64,000 nt of DNA from Acetobacter nitrogenifigens DSM 23921 = NBRC 105050. GTDB taxonomy: Bacteria > Pseudomonadota > Alphaproteobacteria > Acetobacterales > Acetobacteraceae. The notes under the pieces are model-generated. The model was not told the origin of the DNA. It ran no database searches and saw nothing but the letters and a program-made list of their open reading frames with translations. The stretch covers positions 1 through 64,000 of the forward strand of contig NZ_AUBI01000006.1 in assembly GCF_000429165.1 (NCBI RefSeq). Direction: 5' to 3'. Shown piece after piece: positions 25,237 to 34,067 of the stretch. Position numbers and translations under genes: made by a program. Position 1 is the first letter of the stretch; each line of letters opens with the position of its first letter.

Positions 25237-27324
25237 ATGGCCGAACTTCTGCTGGAACTGTTTTCCGAGGAAATCCCGGCCCGCATGCAGGAAGCGGCGG
25301 GCGAGGAGCTGACGCGGCTCGTAACCAAGGCGCTCGCGCCCCTGAACCCACGCGACGCGCGCAGCTTCACCGGCCCGCGTCGCATCGCGCTGGCTTGCAC
25401 CATCGACGCTGAAGTGCCGTCGCAGACGGTGTCAGAGCGCGGCCCGCGCGAGACCGCGCCGGAGCAGGCGCTGGCGGGCTTCCTGCGCAAGCACGGCGCG
25501 ACGAAGGACGAACTTGTCGCCGAGGGCGGATTCTGGGTGCTCAATCGCCAGACGCCCGCCATCGCCGCGGCGCCCTATGTAGCGGAGCGCGTGGCGGGGC
25601 TGCTGCGGCAGTTCGCGTGGCCGAAATCCATGCGCTGGGGTTCGGGCAGCGGCTTCACCTGGGTCCGTCCCCTGCGCCGCATCCTGTGCCTGCTGGACGG
25701 CGCCATCGTGCCGTTCTCTCTGGCGACGGATGAAGGCGGCGTTGAGGATGCCGGGCATGGCCTGCATAGCGGCGATCTGACCGAAGGGCATCGCTTCTGG
25801 CCGGTCGGCGTGCGCAATGCAGAGCCGTTCGCGGTGCGTGACGCCGCAAGCTGGGCGCAGGGCCTGCGGGAGCGCCGGGTGCTGGTGGACGCGGCGGAGC
25901 GGCGGCAGGCTGTCGTCACTGGTGTGAACGAGCTGGCGCGTGAAGAGGGGCTGACCGTCGCGACCGATCCCGGTCTGGTGGACGAGGTCGCGGGTCTGGT
26001 CGAATGGCCGGTTCCGCTTCTGGGGCGCATCGACGAGGAATTCATGGGCCTCCCGCCGGAGGTCATGCAGGTCTCGATGCGTGTGAACCAGCGCTATTTC
26101 GCGCTGCGTCACAGCGACGGAAGCGCCGCACCGCGCTTCGCCTTCGTCGCCAATATCGAGCCTATTGACGGCGGCGCGCAGGTCATTGCGGGCAACGAAC
26201 GCGTGCTGCGCGCCCGTTTTTCCGACGCACGTCATTTCTGGGATCTGGACCGCAAGCGCACGTTGGAATCCCGCGTCGCGGATCTCGACGCCGTGACGTT
26301 CCACGCAAGCCTTGGCAGTCAGGGCGCACGCGTCGCTCGTCTGGTGCGGCTGGCGCGGCTGATCGCGCCGATGATCGGGGCGGACGCCGAACAGGCGGCC
26401 CGCGCAGCCCTGCTGGCGAAGGCCGATCTGCTGACCGGCATGGTCGGAGAATTCCCGGAGCTTCAGGGCGTGATGGGCGGGTATTACGCTCGCCATGATG
26501 GCGAGGCCGCTGCCGTCTGCGCCGCCGTGGCCGAGCACTACCAGCCGCGCGGCCCGTCCGACAGCGTGCCGACGGCGCCGGTGTCCGTCGCGGCGGCGCT
26601 CGCCGACCGGTTCGACATGCTTGCGGGTTTCTTCGCCGCCGGCGCGAAGCCGGGCGGGTCAGGCGATCCGTATGGCCTACGCCGCGCCGCGCTGGGCGTG
26701 ATCAATCTGATCCGCACCAACGGCCTGCGTCTGGATCTTGTCGCGCTGTTCGTGGCCGCCGCTGAAGCGTTGCCGGAGGCGTTGCGTGACGCGCCTGATC
26801 TGGACCTCCTGCCGGGCTTCATCTCGGAACGCCTGCGTGTGCAGCTTCGCAGCGAGGGTGCGCGTCACGACATTCTTGCAGCGATTTCGGCGAGCAACAC
26901 CGACACCGACATCACGCGCCTGCTGGCCCGCACCGATGCTCTGGCGTCGATGCTGGAGACCGAGGACGGTCGCAACCTGCTGGCTGCGACGAAGCGCGCC
27001 GCCAACATCCTTCGCATCGAAGACAAGAAGGATGGTCCGCACGAAGGCGCGCCTGATGCGTCTTTGTATAGCCAGCCGGAGGAACGTGCGCTGGCGGAGG
27101 CTCTGTCGCGCGTGATCCCGGCGGTCGAGGCGGCCATTGAGGAAGAGCGCTTCAGCGACGCGATGCGCGACGTGGCGGGCCTGCGTCCGGCTCTGGACAC
27201 GTTCTTCGAGTCCGTGACGGTCAACGCTGATGACGCGGCGGTTCGGGTCAACAGGCTGCGGCTGTTGTCGGAGCTTGCGCGCATGACACGGCTGATCGCC
27301 GATTTTGGACAGATCGACGGGTAA
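25237..27324 (+). CDS. glyS: Glycyl-tRNA synthetase beta subunit
   Basis: The 695-residue protein is typical in length. It opens with MAELLLELFSEEIPARMQ, has the central FMGLPPEVMQVSMRVNQRYF and the HD-like KADLLTGMVGEFPELQGVMG. It ends with a DALR-type anticodon/tRNA-binding region (about residues 570-690, including DTFFESVTVNADDAAVRVNR). It binds tRNA-Gly and is needed for activity of GlyQ. The two genes are a single operon with three bases between them, and a double hairpin follows the stop. Confidence 0.97.
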   Translation: MAELLLELFSEEIPARMQEAAGEELTRLVTKALAPLNPRDARSFTGPRRIALACTIDAEVPSQTVSERGPRETAPEQALAGFLRKHGATKDELVAEGGFWVLNRQTPAIAAAPYVAERVAGLLRQFAWPKSMRWGSGSGFTWVRPLRRILCLLDGAIVPFSLATDEGGVEDAGHGLHSGDLTEGHRFWPVGVRNAEPFAVRDAASWAQGLRERRVLVDAAERRQAVVTGVNELAREEGLTVATDPGLVDEVAGLVEWPVPLLGRIDEEFMGLPPEVMQVSMRVNQRYFALRHSDGSAAPRFAFVANIEPIDGGAQVIAGNERVLRARFSDARHFWDLDRKRTLESRVADLDAVTFHASLGSQGARVARLVRLARLIAPMIGADAEQAARAALLAKADLLTGMVGEFPELQGVMGGYYARHDGEAAAVCAAVAEHYQPRGPSDSVPTAPVSVAAALADRFDMLAGFFAAGAKPGGSGDPYGLRRAALGVINLIRTNGLRLDLVALFVAAAEALPEALRDAPDLDLLPGFISERLRVQLRSEGARHDILAAISASNTDTDITRLLARTDALASMLETEDGRNLLAATKRAANILRIEDKKDGPHEGAPDASLYSQPEERALAEALSRVIPAVEAAIEEERFSDAMRDVAGLRPALDTFFESVTVNADDAAVRVNRLRLLSELARMTRLIADFGQIDG

Positions 27325-27335
27325 GGAGCGTACAG

Positions 27336-27392
27336 GGGGAGCAGGTTTTCGGGGCTTTGCCCCGCTCCCCACAAAGGGACGTGGTCCCTTTG
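27336..27392 (+). terminator. Double hairpin after glyS
   Basis: GGGGAGC (27336-27342) pairs with GCTCCCC (27364-27370), enclosing a second stem CGGGG/CCCCG (27350-27364 region). A second hairpin, CAAAGGGAC/GTCCCTTTG (27372-27380 and 27384-27392), has a perfect 9-bp stem and 3-base loop. Together they look like a terminator, or an interspersed GC-rich palindromic repeat serving as one. T tracts are short. Confidence 0.6.
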
Positions 27393-27748
27393 ATCCCTGT
27401 TTGTTTAGAGGGGGATTCTCGTCGGGTCGTTGCTGTTCCCGTTTGCAAGCCGGTTGCGGAGCGCTTTTTCGCCGCTGGCGCCGGAAGGCCCAACCCCGGC
27501 CGGATGCCCTCGGCTTTATCGCGTTTCGCGGACCAGGGTTTTCGGCGGCTCCGCCGCGCGAGAACGAGCGTCCGATCGACAGGGTTCGCCGTTCGCGTCG
27601 TCGTGGGCCTGCGGAGGCGGATATATTTGTCCGTCTCCTGCCGGAGAGTCAGCGATAACGACGTCCCTGAAGCGCCGGGCCTGCGCGGTCCCTCTTGAAA
27701 CACTCTTAAGCCCTGCGTAACCCACCCTCCGGGTGTTATGCTCAGGAG
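27393..27748. other. Intergenic region between glyS and dnaB
   Basis: The 356 bases after the hairpins contain open frames in several phases because of GC bias, but none has family motifs or a ribosome site. The region should contain the dnaB promoter. Just before dnaB, a CAGGAGGTG sequence merges ribosome site and GTG. Confidence 0.35.
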
Positions 27749-29281
27749 GTGACCATTCTCGACTCCCCCGATTCCGCCGCCCCGTCGTCTCAGGACGGCG
27801 GTATGCTGGGCGTCTCCCTGCGTCAGCCTCCGGCCAACCCGGACGCGGAGCAGGCTCTGCTCGGCGCGCTGCTGACCAACAACCGGGCTTACGACCGTGT
27901 TTCGGACTTCCTGACCGGCGCGCATTTCGCCAGCCGTGTGAACGGGGAGATTTACGACGCGATCGCCCGACGCATCGAGAACGGACAACTCGCCGATCCG
28001 GTGACGTTGCGCGCAACGCTGGAGCATTCCGGACTGCTCGACAGCGTCGGCGGCATCGCCTACCTCGCCAGGCTGCTGACCTCGATGGTCGGCATCATCA
28101 ACGCTGGCGACTATGGCCGCGCGATCCATGACGCCTGGATTCGACGGCAACTGATCGACATTGGCGAAGGCATCGTCAATAACGCCTTCGGCGCGACCGA
28201 GGGGCTGGACGGCCCCGACCAGATTGCGGCGGGCGAAGAGCAACTTTTTCGCCTCGCGACCGACAAGGGACAGGATGGCGGTTTCACAGCATTCGACCGC
28301 GCCCTGACCAACGCGATTCAGGTTGCGGAGAAGGCGTTCAGCAACGCTGGCGACGTTTCAGGCCTGACATCCGGATTGCGCGACTTCGACAAGAAGACAG
28401 GCGGCCTGCATCCGTCGGACTTGCTGATCCTTGCGGGACGTCCGGCCATGGGCAAGACGGCGCTCGCGACAAAAGTGGCGTTCTCCGCCGCGCGCGAGTT
28501 GTTGCGTCGCGCGCAGGAGCAGGGCGACGGCGTGCAGCCTGACGGCGCAGTTGCGATCTTCTCGCTCGAAATGTCGGCGGAGCAGTTGGCCACGCGTATT
28601 CTGTCCGAGCAGGCGGAGGTGTCCGGCGAGCGCATCCGTCGTGGCGATATCGGGCAGAAGGAATTCGACCGTTTCGTGCGTGTCAGCCGCGAACTGGCGC
28701 AGCTGCCTCTGATGATCGACGATACGCCGGCGATTTCGCTGTCGGCCATGCGTACGCGCTGTCGGCGGCTGAAGCGCACCAAGGGGCTTAGCCTTGTCGT
28801 GGTCGATTATCTGCAACTCATGCGGCCTGCGGTCGGCACCAAGCCGGAAAGCCGCGTGCTTGAAATTTCGATGATCACGCAGGGGCTGAAGGCGATCGCC
28901 AAGGAACTGGAAGTGCCGGTCATCGCGCTGTCGCAGCTTTCCCGTCAGGTGGAGAGCCGTGAGGACAAGCGCCCGATGCTGTCGGATCTGCGTGAGTCCG
29001 GCTCGATCGAGCAGGACGCCGACGCGGTGATGTTCGTCTATCGCGATGAATACTACCTGCAGCAGCGTGAACCGAAAGAAACGGCGTTCGATTCCGCCGA
29101 CAAATACCAGGCGGCGCTGGACGACTGGCGGCGGAAGATGGAGCTTGTGCATAACAAGGCCGAGTTAATTCTTGAGAAGCAGCGCCACGGTCCGACTGGC
29201 GTTGTGCATCTGTATTTCGAAGGCGAATTCACCCGTTTCGCGGATCTTGATACTATGCACGACGATTATCCGATGCATTGA
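27749..29281 (+). CDS. dnaB: Replicative DNA helicase
   Basis: The 510-residue reading contains the DnaB N-terminal domain (NPDAEQALLGALLTNNRAYD) and the RecA-like motor. Walker A is GRPAMGKTALA, then IFSLEMSAEQLATRILSE, Walker B is LVVVDYLQLM, and SQLSRQVESREDKRPMLSDL with RESGSIEQDADAVMFVYRDE follows. DnaB unwinds DNA at the replication fork as a hexamer. The start is uncertain. The GTG at 27749 lies immediately against AGGAG, which is too close, while the ATG at 27803 (18 codons in) has AGGA at proper spacing. A perfect hairpin follows the stop. Confidence 0.96.
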   Translation: MTILDSPDSAAPSSQDGGMLGVSLRQPPANPDAEQALLGALLTNNRAYDRVSDFLTGAHFASRVNGEIYDAIARRIENGQLADPVTLRATLEHSGLLDSVGGIAYLARLLTSMVGIINAGDYGRAIHDAWIRRQLIDIGEGIVNNAFGATEGLDGPDQIAAGEEQLFRLATDKGQDGGFTAFDRALTNAIQVAEKAFSNAGDVSGLTSGLRDFDKKTGGLHPSDLLILAGRPAMGKTALATKVAFSAARELLRRAQEQGDGVQPDGAVAIFSLEMSAEQLATRILSEQAEVSGERIRRGDIGQKEFDRFVRVSRELAQLPLMIDDTPAISLSAMRTRCRRLKRTKGLSLVVVDYLQLMRPAVGTKPESRVLEISMITQGLKAIAKELEVPVIALSQLSRQVESREDKRPMLSDLRESGSIEQDADAVMFVYRDEYYLQQREPKETAFDSADKYQAALDDWRRKMELVHNKAELILEKQRHGPTGVVHLYFEGEFTRFADLDTMHDDYPMH

Positions 29282-29283
29282 GG

Positions 29284-29314
29284 CGTGTTCGGGCGGCGTT
29301 GTCGCCCGAACACG
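29284..29314 (+). terminator. Hairpin terminator after dnaB
   Basis: CGTGTTCGGGCG (29284-29295) and CGCCCGAACACG (29303-29314) form a perfect 12-bp stem around a 7-base loop, three bases after the dnaB stop. It is followed by GTTTGC, so the U tract is poor, but stem strength and position make termination likely. Confidence 0.72.
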
Positions 29315-29875
29315 GTTTGCTCGTGGACGTTCACTCAAGCATCGGATGGGGCTGAGAGAGACAGTTTGTGGTCTGCTGTTTCTCTCACAGACGCTGTTGT
29401 GGCGTTTCTATGATTTGTTGGGATTTTTCAGAAAATTTCGAGAATTTTCTTATTTTAATTTATTAATATTCATAATATTTTATTTATTGTGCGTTAAGTT
29501 TTCGTATTTATCATCGTGAATTTCGGCTGTAAGAAATGATAAACGATACCGTTTTATCAGACATATTTCAAAATTTTGTGAAAATTTAGAGTGACCGCAG
29601 TTGGGCCAGAAAGGTGTCATGCTTTGAGTGTGGCTGAATTCGCATTTGGATAAAGCTCTTTTGTACAGAAGAGTCTATTGATATATGCAATCAGCGTAGA
29701 GTATTAAAAATTTATAGGGAAAAAGATATTGCATAGAATGTGAAACCCGTCTGTAAAGCGCTTCCACCGCCCGTCGCAAGCGTTTTTCACAGAACAGAAG
29801 TTTGCATATAGTCGAGCCCGGATCTCTTGCATGACCCATGCTATGCAAACCGCAAAGCTATAGAACAAGTCGGAA
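29315..29875. other. AT-rich convergent intergenic region
   Basis: About 560 bases between the convergent ends of dnaB and the lipoprotein gene. The part 29400-29740 is very AT-rich (for example TTTAATTTATTAATATTCAT) in an otherwise GC-rich genome. I see no gene, tRNA or clear repeat in it. It may be a silenced foreign insertion or a structural region. Confidence 0.45.
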
Positions 29876-30997
29876 TCAACCGTTCGCCGGAATAGTTACG
29901 ATTGTGTTCGGTTCCTTGCTTGTTTTGGAGAGCTCGAGGAGTATCTGCAGCATCGTGAAAGCCAGTTTGCTGTCATAATCGTTGTCGGCGATCCAGTAGT
30001 ATTTGTGATTGTATGTGGTCCATACAAAGACCGAATCAGGTTTTTCATTCGCGACGTGAATCACGACAATGGGACGTTTCTCATGCCCCGTCAGCCTGAT
30101 TGTCGGCCGGGTGCGCCCGGAGACGATGTCATCCTGCGGAACCTCGATCTGATAGGCGATTTGTCCCAGAACGCCGAGAATTGTCCGGGTCAGAAGGCGA
30201 ATTTGTCCCGGACGCGGGCGCCCGCCGCCATAAGTGACTTCGACCCGTTCATCGTTCTGGGCCATTCCCAGCAGGCGCCTTACTTCGCGGACGACTCCGG
30301 ATAAGACCGGATCATCGGACGACATGATGGAGAGATAGACGCGGTCTGGCTGAGCTTCCATTCCCTGTGTCTGTGGCGTCCTCTCAAGCTGGATGCCAAG
30401 CAGGCCGGCAAGCTGCAATGCTCTCAGGTCGGATAGAAGGTCAAAAAATACCGGAGTTCCCCGAGCGTTCTCTCCCCCCATAGGGCCAACGTTGTTGATC
30501 AGATTGACCGATTGAACGGACAGTCGGAACAGAACATCGATGGGCAGTCCGCCCATGACGAGCGGGAGCAGGTTGGCGGGTGGAAGCGGGCGGAGAAAGC
30601 TTTCCGCGTAGGCGTCGCCCGTGACGGGCTGGAAGGTGAACGTCGGACTCTCCTGCAATTGCGCCGCGATGCCGCCGTAAGGCCGCGTTGCGACCGAATA
30701 GGTCCCGATGCCGACAGATACGTTGCGCTGTAACTGATATCCGGAAATGAGCTGCGTCGTATCAAGGAATCCCGGAGTGTCCGCGTAGCGTAGTCTTACG
30801 ACATTCAACAGTGTCTGCTGCTTGCTCGCGCTCGTCAGGGCTCGGGAGTAATCGCTCTGATCACGGTCGAGCCGTGTCGGGCCGATCTCATAGCACCCAC
30901 TGAGAAAAAACGCTGTGAGCAATGGCAGAGCAGTGTGGATTCGCAACGTTGGGGCCGCCAGTTGTTGTTCGGTCTTTTTGATCGACGGCGTGGACAT
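29876..30997 (-). CDS. Conserved lipoprotein of unknown function
   Basis: The 373-residue protein has a lipoprotein signal with lipobox LSGC (C35) after a hydrophobic stretch (ALPLLTAFF). The mature part begins YEIGPTRLDRDQSDYSRALT and includes QQTLLNVVRLRYADTPGFLD, a pattern I have seen in hypothetical lipoproteins of several Gram-negative bacteria, but I know no function. No catalytic motif stands out. It is probably anchored to the inner or outer membrane in the periplasm. The gene is alone. Confidence 0.72.
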   Translation of the reverse strand: MSTPSIKKTEQQLAAPTLRIHTALPLLTAFFLSGCYEIGPTRLDRDQSDYSRALTSASKQQTLLNVVRLRYADTPGFLDTTQLISGYQLQRNVSVGIGTYSVATRPYGGIAAQLQESPTFTFQPVTGDAYAESFLRPLPPANLLPLVMGGLPIDVLFRLSVQSVNLINNVGPMGGENARGTPVFFDLLSDLRALQLAGLLGIQLERTPQTQGMEAQPDRVYLSIMSSDDPVLSGVVREVRRLLGMAQNDERVEVTYGGGRPRPGQIRLLTRTILGVLGQIAYQIEVPQDDIVSGRTRPTIRLTGHEKRPIVVIHVANEKPDSVFVWTTYNHKYYWIADNDYDSKLAFTMLQILLELSKTSKEPNTIVTIPANG

Positions 30998-31201
30998 TGA
31001 CGCCGGGATCGTGTCCCCAAACTACAGCGACATGATATTTGCACAACGCCCCGACTGCTTCTTTCTGAGGCTCGTCCAGGTGCTGGATGATCTGGATTTT
31101 TGTCACCGGCGCAACCTGGAAATGACCGAAAGGCGTCGCCTCGGACTATGCTTTGAACGCACTTTTCCAGACGTTGAGAGGCTATGACCGCTCTGGCCCC
31201 A

Positions 31202-31885
31202 TTAAAGCTCTGCCCATTGCCGTAGAAGGTTATGGTAGGTCCCGGTCACCCCGAGCACGCCTTCATGGGAATCCGGTAGTGATTTGCGGATCTCGATGAT
31301 CGCCTGATCGAATTCGTACATAAGCGTGCGTTTGCCGTCGTCCTTCACCATGGACTGGGTCCAGAAGAAAGACGCCCAGCGACTGCCGCGCGTGATGAGT
31401 TTGACGCTGTGGAGGCTCGTGGACGGGTAGAGGACAAGATCGCCCGCCGGAAGCTTCACGCTATGCTCGCCGTAAGTGTCCCGTATCACCAGTTCGCCGC
31501 CGTCATAGTCTTCCGGCGGCGTAAGAAACAGCGTGGAGGACACGTCGGTCCTGATCCGATAGCCTGTTTCGGGTTCGGGGCGGATTGCGTTATCGACATG
31601 CGCGTCGAAATACATGCCAGTGTCGTAGCGGTTGAACAGCGGTGGAAAGACGCGCAGCGGCAGGGCGGCGCTGGTGAAGGTCGGGTTTCGGCCGAGCGCC
31701 CGTAGCACCAATTCCCCAAGTTCTCTGCATTGAGGTGATTTTTGAGGAATTTGCAGGTTATGCTTGGCTTTCGCTGATTGCTGGCCAGCCGTCGCCTTGC
31801 CGTCGCCCCATTCGGCGCTCTCCAGCACGCCCCGGCAATAGGCGACTTCCTCTGCGGTCAAAACGTTCTTCACATGAACCAGCAT
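31202..31885 (-). CDS. PKHD-type Fe(II)/2-oxoglutarate dioxygenase (PiuC-like)
   Basis: The protein is 227 residues from the ATG at 31885, chosen because AGGAGG lies seven bases upstream; an extension to 31936 is unlikely. Iron ligands are H96 and D98 in [12 protein letters not shown] and H159 in [10 protein letters not shown]169 in [11 protein letters not shown] would bind 2-oxoglutarate. [14 protein letters not shown] and [20 protein letters not shown] are typical of the PiuC/YbiX family. These genes usually accompany iron-siderophore receptors and respond to iron; no receptor gene is in this window. It is divergent from the Na/Pi transporter gene. Confidence 0.88.
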   Translation of the reverse strand: MLVHVKNVLTAEEVAYCRGVLESAEWGDGKATAGQQSAKAKHNLQIPQKSPQCRELGELVLRALGRNPTFTSAALPLRVFPPLFNRYDTGMYFDAHVDNAIRPEPETGYRIRTDVSSTLFLTPPEDYDGGELVIRDTYGEHSVKLPAGDLVLYPSTSLHSVKLITRGSRWASFFWTQSMVKDDGKRTLMYEFDQAIIEIRKSLPDSHEGVLGVTGTYHNLLRQWAEL

Positions 31886-32116
31886 CTTCGCCTCCTGCAG
31901 CGCCTTATCGCAAGATCGCGTAACCGGGCGCGACAATACGCGAACGCGTCTGAATTGCGTTTCTATCGCCTTTGAGCGGAGACATCAAATTCCGGGCGGT
32001 AAAGGTGGGGACGCTTTCATATGGACCCATATGGCGTGGACAGGTTTATGATTCATGGGCTGGCGAGCGGCACGCTGGCGCCGGTCCGTATACGACGAAG
32101 AGAGGAATAGCGCTGG

Positions 32117-33856
32117 ATGGAGCTTTTGACCGCCATCGATCTGGCCGGCAGCGTCGCCCTGCTTCTGTGGGGCGTTCACATGGTGCAGACCGGCGTCAGG
32201 CGCACCTTCGGGCCGCGCCTGAATGTGTTTCTCGAGAGGATGCTTCGCGGGCGGTTGCAGGCCTTCGCGACTGGTCTTGGCGTGACGGCTGTCCTTCAAT
32301 CTTCGACCGCGACCGGGTTGATGATCACCAACATGGCGGCGCGGGCGCACATAGCGCTGTCGGCGTCCCTCGCCGTTATGCTCGGGGCCAATGTCGGGAC
32401 CACGCTGATCGTGCAGGTGCTCGCGTTCGACGTCACCGCCGTGGCGCCGGCTCTAATTTTGGCGGGCGTCGTGTTGTTTCGCAAAAGTCGGGGGGCGGTG
32501 AGGGATTCGGGCCGCGTGTTTATCGGGCTGGGCTTGCTTCTGCTCGCGTTACGCCAGTTCATCGACGTGCTGGAGCCCTATGCGCACCGCCCGGAATTGC
32601 AGAACGTGCTCGGCGTCGTTGGCGCGCATCCTCTCGCAGCCGTGTTGCTGGCCGCTGGCGTCACCTGGATGAGTCATTCTTCCGTCGCGACAGTGATGCT
32701 GGTGGCGAGCTTTGCGTCGCGGGGCGCGATCATGCCAGCGACCGCGTTCGCGCTGGTGCTGGGCGCCAATATAGGCACGTCCATCAATCCGGTGCTGGAA
32801 AGCGACGCGACCGATGCCGCCACGCGGCGTCTGCCACTCGGCAATCTCCTGTTGCGCGCGGCGGCTGCAGCGCTGGTTCTGCCGTTTCTCCGACCCCTGG
32901 CGGATTGGGTGTCGGGCTGGGAGGGGACTCCACAGCGAAGCGTCGCGGATTTTCACACCATGTTCAATCTGGCCCTGGCGGTCGTCGCGTTGCCCTTTAT
33001 CGACCGCTACGCGCGTCTGCTGGAGAAGATGTTTCCCGATCCACCGCAGCAGGCGACGCTCACGCCCGGCACGCCGCTTTATCTCGATCGATCGATGCTC
33101 GACAATGCGCCGCAGATCGCCGTCGCCAACGCCACGCGCGAAGCCCTGCGCCTTTGCGATCTTCTCGTCGACATCATGGGCGCCCTGCGGGAGTCCCTCA
33201 TGACGGCAGACGCGCAACCCGCGTTGAGCATCCGGCGTGACGCGGCTTCAATGGGGCAGCTTGGGACCGCGATCCGCAGCTACCTTGTGGCGCTTGACCC
33301 GGAGGCCGCGACTCAGGACGAATTGACGCGCGCGGAGGATATCCGCGCGTTCTGCACGCAATTGATCCATGCAAGTGATATCGCCGAGCGCAACTTGTTG
33401 ACTGAAGCGCAGAAACTGGCTCGTCAGCGCATACGTCTGGCGCAGGATCTTCTGACGCCTGTGACGAAGATGATCGACCGAATTCACGTCAATATTGATT
33501 CATGTGCAACCATCCTGCTGGGCGGAGACGATGCGATAGCGCGCCGTCTGGCGGCGCAGAAAGACGTATTCCGCGAAATTGAGATGGACGCCACGAACGC
33601 CTATTTCGAGCGCCTGCGCCAGACCCAGCAGGCTGCGGGCGCCCGGTCTGACGCGGCGCCTTCGGCTCACGACCCCGGAGAAGCGCAGCTGGATCTGCTG
33701 CGGGATTTGAAGCGAGTGAACTCCCATATCGTTGCTGCGGCCGCCTACCCGCGTCTCGCCGAGCAGGGCGCGCTGTTGCCCAGCCGCGTGCAGCCCCCTC
33801 TGGCTGATGAAGGAAAGGTGGAAGTGAAGACTATTCTGGAGGGGAAGGAGTCTTGA
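32117..33856 (+). CDS. Na/phosphate cotransporter family protein with PhoU-like C-terminus
   Basis: The protein has 579 residues. The N-terminal half is membrane-embedded with two inverted repeats marked QSSTATGLMI (near residue 60) and MSHSSVATVMLVAS (near residue 190), the QSSS-type motif of the PNaS/NptA family. GANVGTTLIV and GANIGTSINP flank them. From about residue 335 the protein is soluble and helical, like PhoU (AIRSYLVALDPEA..., NLLTEAQKLARQRIRLA). It should import phosphate with sodium, or export it, with the PhoU-like part regulating it. Confidence 0.87.
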   Translation: MELLTAIDLAGSVALLLWGVHMVQTGVRRTFGPRLNVFLERMLRGRLQAFATGLGVTAVLQSSTATGLMITNMAARAHIALSASLAVMLGANVGTTLIVQVLAFDVTAVAPALILAGVVLFRKSRGAVRDSGRVFIGLGLLLLALRQFIDVLEPYAHRPELQNVLGVVGAHPLAAVLLAAGVTWMSHSSVATVMLVASFASRGAIMPATAFALVLGANIGTSINPVLESDATDAATRRLPLGNLLLRAAAAALVLPFLRPLADWVSGWEGTPQRSVADFHTMFNLALAVVALPFIDRYARLLEKMFPDPPQQATLTPGTPLYLDRSMLDNAPQIAVANATREALRLCDLLVDIMGALRESLMTADAQPALSIRRDAASMGQLGTAIRSYLVALDPEAATQDELTRAEDIRAFCTQLIHASDIAERNLLTEAQKLARQRIRLAQDLLTPVTKMIDRIHVNIDSCATILLGGDDAIARRLAAQKDVFREIEMDATNAYFERLRQTQQAAGARSDAAPSAHDPGEAQLDLLRDLKRVNSHIVAAAAYPRLAEQGALLPSRVQPPLADEGKVEVKTILEGKES

Positions 33857-34067
33857 ACGCCGGGCGATGAAGTTTTTTGCGTTTCCCAAAACTCTGGTGC
33901 TGTATGCGTCAGAATTTTGTGGACGACGACAGCCTGCTGCCTTCAAGCAGGTCTTATTCGATCACGAGTTCAAAGTTTGACTTTTCTAAAAATAGATTCG
34001 TATGACAAGCGACAGTCGCACTCGTGATCAGACGCGCCAGAGAACGATCTATTCTGTGTTGCGAGCG

